From Streptacidiphilus sp. PB12-B1b (GTDB taxonomy: Bacteria; Actinomycetota; Actinomycetes; Streptomycetales; Streptomycetaceae), in the NCBI RefSeq assembly GCF_014084125.1, contig NZ_CP048405.1, positions 6,820,001 through 6,884,000 of the forward strand: DNA of 64,000 nt. Direction: 5' to 3'. Under the pieces are notes generated by a model. That model worked only from the letters and a program-made list of their open reading frames with translations. It searched no databases and was not told the origin of the DNA. The translations under genes were made by a program, and so were the position numbers. Positions within the stretch are counted from its first letter, which is position 1, and each line of letters begins with the position of its first letter. This document shows positions 57,366 to 64,000 of the stretch, one piece after another.

Positions 57366-58900
57366 CTAGTGGCGGGACTTGATCAGCAGCAGCACCCGCA
57401 CGCCGGCGACCCGGTGCGAACCGCCGTCGTGGTACGAGGACTTCAACAGGTCCGCCTCGCGCTTGGGCATCTTGGCGTACGGGTCGGACGGGTCGCCGCT
57501 CGCCACCAGCCAGATGCGGGCCGCCCCCGGGCGCAGGCGGCGGGCTGCAGGCAGTCGGTGGCCATGAACTCGCCCAGCGCCTGCGGGGTCTGCTTCAGGA
57601 ACACGTCCCGGGGCGGCCGCGCGACGTCGCGGAACTCGTACGACATGGACAGCTGCCGGTAGCCGCTGCTGCCCGAGTAGGCGATGCCGTCCCCGGGACG
57701 ATCATGGCTGATAATCCACTGTGCCGCCGCGTGCCAGTCGGGGTCGCCCGGGAGCGGATCGGCGCGCACCGCCTGGAGGTCCGGGATGCAGACCAGCGTC
57801 AGCAGCACCGCCGCGCCGAGGGCCGCCAGCCAGTCGCGGGAGACCGGCGCCGCCCAGGCGACGGCCCGCTCCGGCAGCAGCCGGACGCCCGAGCACAGCC
57901 CGTTGGCGGCCAGCAGCACCCAGGCCGGGCAGGTGTACAGCACGTAGCGCATCAGGAAGAGGTTGACCACGCCCTGGACCGCGAACAGGAACAGCGGCGG
58001 CAGCAGCGCCCAGCACAGCAGGAAGCCGGTCCAGCGCCTGGAGGCGAGCAGCAGCCCGAGCAGCGCCGCGCCGATCACCGCGTCGGCGGCGGTCTGCGAG
58101 TGGAACAGCTGCTGCGGGAAGGAGGCGAGCGCGGGCCAGCCGGTGGGTATCCAGGCGACCTGCCCGGTCTGCCCCGCACCCAGGACCAGCACCGGCAGCA
58201 GCGGGAGCAGGCCGAAGGCGACGGCGGTGGTCCACACCCCCATCCGGCCCCGGCCCAGCCGGGCGCCGGTGCCGGAGCGGGAGAGCAGCAGCGCCAGGTG
58301 GGCCGCGAGCACGCCCAGGGTGACCAGCTGGACCAGGCCCATCCAGGGGATGGTCAGGGCGTACGCGGCCCAGCGCTCACCGGCCGGGCGGTCCAGGGCG
58401 CGCAGCAGCAGCAGGGTCGAGGTGAGCGCCGCCAGCACGGCGAACGCATACGGCCGGGCCTCCTGCGCGTAGCGGGTGCTGATCGGCAGGACCGCGAAGA
58501 GCAGCCCCGCGGCGGTGCCCACACCGGCGTCGAACAGCCGGGTTCCCAGGACCGCCAGGACGCCCGCCGCGGCGGCCATGGCCAGCGCCGAGGGCACCCG
58601 CATGGCGCCGCCGGAGGTGCCGGTGAGGTCGATCCACAGGTGCATCAGCGCGTAGTAGGGGGCCAGCACGATGTCGACGTGCTGGATCAGCCTGGCCAGG
58701 TCGCCCCAGCCGAGGGTGGCCGCCCACCAGGTGGCCCGCTCGTCGTCCCAGGGCTGTCGGTGGCCGATGCCGGACAGGCCGAGGACCAGCATCAGCAGGG
58801 TCGGGGCCACGGCCACCGGCACCGCCGGGGCGCGCCGGGCCGCGCGCGGCCGGTGCTGCCCGGGCCGGGCGGCCGGGGGCGCCTGCGCCTGCCGGCTCAC
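57366..58900 (-). CDS. GT39-like membrane glycosyltransferase, frameshifted near the 3' end
   Basis: About 511 residues if repaired. Some ten membrane helices with PWDDERATWWAATLGWGD in the first loop (DDE, typical of GT39-like mannosyltransferases), and PISTRYAQEARPYAF. After FMATDCLQPAACARG the frame turns into an arginine/proline-rich tail with a stop at 57443. In the neighbouring frame sense resumes: AARIWLVASGDPSDPYAKM, KREADLLKSSYHDGG, GVRVLLLIKSRH and a stop at 57366. Adding one G in the G5 run (plus-strand C run 57524-57528) joins them. The GTG start overlaps the GH26-like stop by 4 bp (GTGA). Confidence 0.83.
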
Positions 58901-60120
58901 CGGCCACCGGCCGGGGCCGAGGAGGCCGGGGCCGAGGAGGCCGCGTGCGAGGAGGCCGGGTGCGCGGAGGACAGCCCGGTGGCCAGCTTCAGGCTTTTCA
59001 GCCCCTTGGCGAAGGCGGCCTGGTCGGCGGGGGTGTCGGAGTAGCGCCAGTCGGCGTTGGCCCCGGACTGCTGGTCCTTCTCGGTCCAGATGTAGCCGAT
59101 CACGTCCGGGTGCTGCTGCAGCCAGGGGAAGAAGCTGCTGATCCACTCGGTCTTGTCGGCGCCGGGCTGGGCGCCGGTCTCGGTGATCAGGACCGGCTTC
59201 CTGGTGAAGCCGGCCAGCTCCTTCAGGGTGGGGTCGAAGGTCTGGTCGGCGCTGGTCTCGTTGACGCCGTAGCCGGTCAGACCGATCCAGTCGACGTACT
59301 TGTCGCCGGGGTAGAGCTGGGCCAGCGAGGTGTGCGGCACCGGGCGGATGATGTTGGGGCTCCAGACCCAGATCACATTGGTGGCCCCGGCCTGCTGGAA
59401 GAGGTCGTGCACGTGCTGCCACGCCTTGACGTAGTCGCCCGGCGCGTTGCCGTTGACCTGCTCGGACCAGGGGTACCAGACGCCGTTCATCTCGTGCGCG
59501 AAGCGCAGTGCCACCGGCCACTTGTCCGCCGCCACCGCCTTGGCGAAGGTGGTGATGTAGGCGTCGAACTTGCCGCCGTAGATGTTGGAGAGCTTGTACT
59601 GCGGCTGGTCGATGTTGGCCTTGGGGATGCTCCCGGCGAGCGCGCCGTTGTTCTCCACGCCGCCGCTCCAGGGCTCCCAGGAGATGACCGGCAGCGTGCC
59701 GTGCCGGTAGGCGTCGGCGACGGCGGCCGGGTCGAACGGCTGGGTCCACTTGACGAAGTACTCGGTCATCGAGGGGGCGGCCCCGGCCGAGGCGGTGACG
59801 TCCTGCACCTCGGAGGCGGAGAACGGGGCCTGCTGGGTGGCCGCGCCGAAGTAGACCCCGTCCGGGTCGAGGAACTGCGCGGCGGTCGGCACCGGGGCGG
59901 GCTTGCCCAGGGTGTCCAGCCGCGAGAGCAGGCTCTGCGGCTTCTGGGCGGTGCCCAGCCCGCTGTACTTGGGCGAGGCGTTGGAGACCACCGCCGCGTA
60001 CACCCCGGCCGAGAAGACGGACAGCAGCAGGACGTTGACCAGCATCCAGATCCGGAGCCTGATCCCGGTCCCGCGGTTCCACCAGTGCAGTTTCCGCTTG
60101 CGCCGGACCGACCTAGACAC
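58897..60120 (-). CDS. GH26-like membrane-anchored glycoside hydrolase
   Basis: About 407 residues. A basic N-terminus and one membrane helix (RIWMLVNVLLLSVFSAGVYA) anchor it outside. The catalytic domain matches the other GH26-like protein: YFVKWTQPF, VISWEPWSGG, VALRFAHEMNGVWYPWSEQ, VIWVWSPN, and the Glu in VLITETGAQ. It ends in an Ala/Ser/Pro tail. It overlaps the synthase-like GT2 gene by 8 bp (GTG 60120), so it is coupled. It may trim or release the polymer made by that synthase. Confidence 0.87.
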   Translation of the reverse strand: MSRSVRRKRKLHWWNRGTGIRLRIWMLVNVLLLSVFSAGVYAAVVSNASPKYSGLGTAQKPQSLLSRLDTLGKPAPVPTAAQFLDPDGVYFGAATQQAPFSASEVQDVTASAGAAPSMTEYFVKWTQPFDPAAVADAYRHGTLPVISWEPWSGGVENNGALAGSIPKANIDQPQYKLSNIYGGKFDAYITTFAKAVAADKWPVALRFAHEMNGVWYPWSEQVNGNAPGDYVKAWQHVHDLFQQAGATNVIWVWSPNIIRPVPHTSLAQLYPGDKYVDWIGLTGYGVNETSADQTFDPTLKELAGFTRKPVLITETGAQPGADKTEWISSFFPWLQQHPDVIGYIWTEKDQQSGANADWRYSDTPADQAAFAKGLKSLKLATGLSSAHPASSHAASSAPASSAPAGGR

Positions 60121-61432
60121 TCATCATCACCGACCCTGCCAGCATGAGGGTTCCAAGGATGTAGGGGACGACGACCAGCGGGCTGTGCGCCCGCTCACCC
60201 GCGAAGCTGTTCGCGCGCGTGCCCCAACTCGCGTTGTGGGCGCAGCGGAAGAAGCCGACCAGGCGGATCGGCAGCAGCAGCAGGGTATTGATGATCATGA
60301 ACACCGGCAGGAAGACCATGTCCTGGGGCCGGTAGGCGAAGTGGCGGCCGAAGCGGATCGCAATCGACAGCAGCGACATCAGCGCGGCCAGCCCGATGAT
60401 CACCGCCATCTCCTTCAACGGCGAGGCCGGAAGCGGGAGTTCGGTGTACAGCCCGGGGCGGCTGCGGTGGAAGAACGCGGAGATCCAGGAGGCGAAGGTG
60501 CCCAGCAGCACGAAGGGCACGGCGACGTCGGCGAAGTAGAACAGGGCCAGCATCTTGGCCCGGCGCAGCATCCACGGCATCATCCGCAGGGTGTTGTACT
60601 GCGAGCCCCGGGCCCACCGGTACTGCTGCTTGATCAGCTTCTTCACCTGCAGCGGCGCGTCGGTGTAGACCAGCGAGGTGGACTGGTAGACGGTCCGGTA
60701 GCCGTACTTGAGCGCGTAGTTGGTGAGCGTGCGGTCGTCGCTGACCTCCAGGAACACGCCCAGGAACTTCTCGGTGAGGAAGTCGTGCATGCAGTCGACC
60801 AGGATCTGGCTGCGGAAGGCGATGGTGCGGCCGGGCAGGCAGCCGACGGTTCCCAGGACGCTCATGGCGGGCATGGAGTACTGGCAGCGCACGCTCTCCA
60901 GCCAGTCGGCCCAGCGGGTGAGCACCGAGCGGCCCGGGTCCAGGATCCGCTGGCGGGTGGTCACCCCGCCGACCTCGGCGTCGCGGAAGGGCTTGACCAG
61001 CTCGGAGAGGGTGTTCGGGGTCCACAGCGTGTCCGAGTCGACCAGCACCGCGATCTCGCCGGTGGAGACCTCCAGGCCCTCGCGCAGCGCGTTCCGCTTG
61101 CCGGGGATCTCGGTCCAGCACCACCACACGCCCAGGCTGTCGCAAATACGCTCCAGGCCGGGGTTCTCCGGGCCGTTGATGACGACGATGATCTCCGTCG
61201 GCCCCTGCTTGATGATCCGGCTCAGCACATCGCGGAAAAGATCTTCGGGCTCGTCCACCACGGGAATGATCACTGAAGTGGTGGTGTCGTACCGGCGCTT
61301 CCACGGTTTGTAGCGCCGCGCCAGGACGATCTTTATCACCCAGAGCACCCAGATCAGGGTCATGAAAAGGGCGAAGGGGTACACCACGCCGTGGCTCCAC
61401 CACTCACGGAGCTCCAGCAGATACGCCAGCAT
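60113..61432 (-). CDS. Hyaluronan/cellulose-synthase-like GT2
   Basis: About 439 residues. Two N-terminal membrane-proximal helices, the GT2 domain with SVIIPVVDEP, VLVDSDTLW (DxD), EVSDDRTLTNYAL (base Asp) and the product-binding KQQYRWARGSQY (QxxRW), then four C-terminal helices. This is the class I synthase layout that polymerises and exports beta-linked polysaccharide. The divergent UDP-glucose dehydrogenase suggests a UDP-glucuronate donor. The ATG at 61432 has a GAAGAAG purine run. First gene of a coupled GT2-GH26-GT39 operon. Confidence 0.9.
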   Translation of the reverse strand: MLAYLLELREWWSHGVVYPFALFMTLIWVLWVIKIVLARRYKPWKRRYDTTTSVIIPVVDEPEDLFRDVLSRIIKQGPTEIIVVINGPENPGLERICDSLGVWWCWTEIPGKRNALREGLEVSTGEIAVLVDSDTLWTPNTLSELVKPFRDAEVGGVTTRQRILDPGRSVLTRWADWLESVRCQYSMPAMSVLGTVGCLPGRTIAFRSQILVDCMHDFLTEKFLGVFLEVSDDRTLTNYALKYGYRTVYQSTSLVYTDAPLQVKKLIKQQYRWARGSQYNTLRMMPWMLRRAKMLALFYFADVAVPFVLLGTFASWISAFFHRSRPGLYTELPLPASPLKEMAVIIGLAALMSLLSIAIRFGRHFAYRPQDMVFLPVFMIINTLLLLPIRLVGFFRCAHNASWGTRANSFAGERAHSPLVVVPYILGTLMLAGSVMMSV

Positions 61433-61835
61433 GACTTCTTCTTCACCAATTCGAGTCCGCGAGCCGGGAACCGCGACACAGTTAAGCCCCGTCCGTGCTG
61501 ACGAAGCGTCCGCACGAGCACTGCGACCAAGGGGACGCCTGCCGCCTCCGGTGGTGCAGTAGAGCCGCCCCGATGCGGCACACGAAGCGATCGTACGTAC
61601 GAACTGAAGTCAAAAATACGGACTTTGTACACATAAACCTCAGCCGCTCAGCGAACCGTTATGGTTCGGTGATTGGCCGGTGTGGGCTCGGTGTGATTTC
61701 CGGCCACTCAGCTCCTTATGCTGATGAGCGCCCTGCGGCAGGTGCGTCCGCGCCCTGCCCACGCGGCCCGGCGCCTCCCGCCCGGGCGTCGTGCGGGCAG
61801 CCGCCCATCCACGTCAGGAGAGGGGACGCACCGAG
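61433..61835. promoter_or_regulatory. Divergent promoter region, GT2 synthase / UDP-glucose dehydrogenase
   Basis: About 403 bp without a gene. It includes an AT-rich island for this genome (about 61590-61680) with GTACGTAC (61593-61600) and the dyad CGAACC-GTTAT-GGTTCG (61652-61668). Both the polysaccharide synthase operon and ugd must start here. The dyad is a fair operator candidate. Confidence 0.45.
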
Positions 61836-63155
61836 ATGCAGCTCACCGTCATAGGCACCGGTTACCTGGGGGCCACCCACGCCGCCTGCATGGCCGAGCT
61901 GGGCCACGAGGTCCTCGGCGTCGATGTCGACCCGGACAAGATCGCGGCGCTCCAGGCCGGGCGCGTGCCCTTCTACGAGCCCGGGCTCGAGGAGTTGCTC
62001 GCCAAGCACGTGGCAACCGGCCGGCTCCGCTTCACCACCTCCTACCAGGAGGCCGCGGCCTTCGGCGAGGTGCACTTCTCCTGTGTGGGCACCCCGCAGA
62101 AGAAGGGCGAGCCCGGCGCCGACCTGCGCTACGTGGACGCCGTCATCGACTCGCTGGCCCCGCACCTGACCCGGCCCACCGTGCTGGTGGGCAAGTCCAC
62201 CGTGCCGGTGGGCACCGCCCAGCGGCTGGCCGAACGGCTCGCCGAACTGGCGCCCGCCGGGGCCGGGGCCGAACTGGCCTGGAACCCCGAGTTCCTGCGC
62301 GAGGGCTTCGCGGTCGAGGACACCCTGCGTCCCGACCGGCTGGTGTTCGGGCTCGCCGGGAGCGGCTCCCGCGCCGAGGCCGTGCTGCGCCAGGTGTACG
62401 CGCCGCTGCTGGAGGCCGAAGTCCCGCTGGTGGTGGCCGACTTCCCCACCGCGGAGCTGGTGAAGACCGCCGCCAACGCCTTCCTGGCCACCAAGATCTC
62501 GTTCATCAACGCCATGGCCGAGGTCTGCGAGGCGGCCGGAGCCGATGTCACGCTGCTGTCCACCTCGCTCTCCTACGACACCCGGATCGGCGGACGCTTC
62601 CTCAACGCCGGCGTCGGCTTCGGCGGCGGCTGCCTGCCCAAGGACATCCGCGCCTTCATGGCCCGTGCCGGGGAGCTGGGCGTGGACCAGGCGCTGACCT
62701 TCCTGCGCGAGGTCGACTCGATCAACATGCGCCGCCGCGACCGGATGGTGGAGCTGGCCCGGGAGCACTGCGAAGGCAGCCTGCTCGGTCGCCGGATCGC
62801 CGTCTGGGGCGCGGCGTTCAAGCCCGACTCGGACGACATCCGCGACTCGCCCGCGCTCAACGTCGCGGCCCGGCTGCAGCTGCTCGGCGCGGAGGTCACC
62901 GTCTACGACCCCAAGGCCATGGACAACGCCCGCAAGATGTACCCGGGCCTCGGCTACGCCGCGAGCGCGGTGGAGGCGGCCCGGGGCGCCGAGGTGGTGC
63001 TGCACCTGACGGAGTGGCCGGAGTTCCGCGCCATCGACCCGGTGGAGCTGCGCCCGGACGTCGCCCGGCCGCAGATCATCGACGGCCGCAACGCCCTCGA
63101 CCGCGAGCGCTGGCGGGCCGCCGGCTGGACCTACCGGGCCCTGGGAAGGCCCTGA
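61836..63155 (+). CDS. ugd: UDP-glucose 6-dehydrogenase
   Basis: About 439 residues. NAD-binding start: MQLTVIGTGYLGATHAACMA. SVPVGT-type loop KSTVPVGTAQ, ELAWNPEFLREG, the catalytic Cys in GVGFGGGCLPKDIRA, and the C-terminal UDP-binding AAFKPDSDDIRDSPAL. It oxidises UDP-glucose to UDP-glucuronate. The ATG at 61836 has AGGAGAGGGG about ten bases upstream. It would supply acidic sugar to the divergent synthase. Confidence 0.93.
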   Translation: MQLTVIGTGYLGATHAACMAELGHEVLGVDVDPDKIAALQAGRVPFYEPGLEELLAKHVATGRLRFTTSYQEAAAFGEVHFSCVGTPQKKGEPGADLRYVDAVIDSLAPHLTRPTVLVGKSTVPVGTAQRLAERLAELAPAGAGAELAWNPEFLREGFAVEDTLRPDRLVFGLAGSGSRAEAVLRQVYAPLLEAEVPLVVADFPTAELVKTAANAFLATKISFINAMAEVCEAAGADVTLLSTSLSYDTRIGGRFLNAGVGFGGGCLPKDIRAFMARAGELGVDQALTFLREVDSINMRRRDRMVELAREHCEGSLLGRRIAVWGAAFKPDSDDIRDSPALNVAARLQLLGAEVTVYDPKAMDNARKMYPGLGYAASAVEAARGAEVVLHLTEWPEFRAIDPVELRPDVARPQIIDGRNALDRERWRAAGWTYRALGRP

Positions 63156-63231
63156 TCCCCGCACGGAGACGGTTGGTTCCGGGTCTGGGAGACTGACAGC
63201 CCGATTCGTACGAGCGAGCGACTGGAAAGGT

Positions 63232-64000
63232 GTGTCGGAGGCTGTGACCGATCCCCAGAACCCGCGTCAGCCCCAGGATCCGCGGATCCCCCCGGGCGAC
63301 GCACAGCCCGCGGACCCGCGCCAGCCCGAGCCCTCGCCGCCGCTGCACCAGCCGGTCTGGCAGGGGTACGGCACGCCGCCGCCCACCGACCCGGCCCGCC
63401 CCGCACAGCCGGGGGTTCCGGAGAACCCGGACCACACCCTGGTCATGGGCGCGCGCCCGACGCCGCAGGGCCGGCCGCACCAGCAGCCGGTCCAGCCGCC
63501 CGCGCCGCAGCCCCCGGCCCAGCCGTCCGCGCCCGCCGCCCAGCCGGGCTACGGCTACCCCCAGCCCGGCTCCCCGGCCCCGGGGCCGTACCTGCCGCCG
63601 TACGTGCAGCCGACGCCCCCGCCGCAGGCCCTGCCCAACCAGCTCCCGGCGCAGCTCGGCACCGGCCCCGCCGAGCCGGACTGGTCGGCGCTGGCCGCCG
63701 CCAACGAGTCCCGCGGCAAGCGCAGGCGGGTGCTGCTGACGGTGAGCGGCGTGGTCGTCCTGGCACTGGTCGCGGGCGGGGCGGTGTACGCCTCCGGCGC
63801 CCTCGGCGGCTCCAAGGGCAAGCACCAGCAGGCACAGGGACACACCACCGCCACCGCCGCCCCCAGCCCCTCGCAGACGCCCCCGGCCAAGCCCACCGGC
63901 TCAGCCGCGCCCACTCCCCCGGCCCAGACCGGCACCCTGACCGGGGCCGGGGTGTTCAGCGCGCAGACGCTGACCGTGGGCAGCACCACCTTCACCCGCA
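63232..64000 (+). CDS. Proline-rich single-pass membrane protein, partial
   Basis: Runs off the window. The first 160 residues are low complexity (Pro/Gln/Ala, with PQDPRIPPGD, HTLVMGARPTPQGRP). A basic stretch SRGKRRR and one membrane helix (VLLTVSGVVVLALVAGGAVY) follow, then a Thr/Pro/Ala-rich outside linker. The layout is that of many Streptomyces membrane proteins with an unknown outside domain. The start is uncertain between GTG 63232 and GTG 63244, as GGAAAGG and GGAGG are both poorly spaced. Confidence 0.7.
   Translation, partial: MSEAVTDPQNPRQPQDPRIPPGDAQPADPRQPEPSPPLHQPVWQGYGTPPPTDPARPAQPGVPENPDHTLVMGARPTPQGRPHQQPVQPPAPQPPAQPSAPAAQPGYGYPQPGSPAPGPYLPPYVQPTPPPQALPNQLPAQLGTGPAEPDWSALAAANESRGKRRRVLLTVSGVVVLALVAGGAVYASGALGGSKGKHQQAQGHTTATAAPSPSQTPPAKPTGSAAPTPPAQTGTLTGAGVFSAQTLTVGSTTFTR

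Noticed and set aside
57443-57530. Arg/Pro-rich C-terminus of the GT39-like protein as a genuine end
   Set aside because: The neighbouring frame gives a well-formed continuation to a stop at 57366 and leaves only an 18-bp gap to the next gene.

Overview
The window is high-GC DNA with strongly GC-biased third codon positions, many GTG starts, few AT-rich stretches and perfect GC-rich terminator hairpins. Gene content (DUF3017 next to folD, RDD and DUF2752 membrane proteins, DUF6350/PerM, PspC kinase modules, a MoxR/SWIM cluster, GH26-like proteins) points to a Streptomycetaceae chromosome (Streptomyces, Kitasatospora or Streptacidiphilus). I see no tRNA, rRNA, CRISPR array, insertion sequence or prophage. 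It reads as core chromosome with a polysaccharide region at each end.

Left end (1-7.3 kb): two divergent genes, each fusing a family 2 glycosyltransferase to a CDP-glycerol glycerophosphotransferase (TagF-like) domain, then a polytopic GT-C-like membrane protein. This looks like teichoic-acid-type wall polymer synthesis. The leftward fusion gene carries a one-base frameshift and runs off the window. Next is housekeeping on the minus strand (7.3-13 kb): 2H phosphoesterase, trpS, a CNNM/CBS transporter-like protein, glyA behind a clear ZTP (pfl) riboswitch, and mdh. At 13-15 kb a membrane-bound HTH protein faces a histidine-rich secreted protein across a promoter full of GTCCCA elements.

One-carbon/purine and TCA block (15-27 kb): DUF3017-folD, purN-purH and sucC-sucD, mixed with membrane proteins and a sigma-factor-like protein fused to a membrane anchor. 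With the ZTP switch on glyA, this links serine/glycine, formyl-THF and purine synthesis.

Centre (27-35.6 kb): an anti-sigma-type ATPase, then a five-gene divergent unit: MoxR AAA+ ATPase, DUF5682 protein and VWA protein leftward; SWIM zinc-finger protein and DUF5691 protein rightward. A symmetric 11-bp inverted repeat lies between the two arms. This is the best candidate here for a poorly described system. A B12-binding small mutase subunit, lipase, PcrA-type helicase, Tpt1/KptA RNA phosphotransferase and NlpC/P60 hydrolase follow.

Right half (42-64 kb): a LiaFSR-like PspC kinase/LuxR regulator module with a divergent PspC/LiaF-like protein, DoxX, class II aldolase, guaA, and a chorismate mutase preceded by a possible 23-codon aromatic-rich leader peptide and a perfect terminator. 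After a gene-poor kilobase come a GMC oxidoreductase, a succinate-semialdehyde dehydrogenase and an exopolysaccharide locus. That locus holds a hyaluronan/cellulose-synthase-like GT2, two GH26-like proteins, two GT39-like mannosyltransferase-type proteins (one frameshifted) and a divergent UDP-glucose 6-dehydrogenase. The window ends inside a proline-rich single-pass membrane protein gene.
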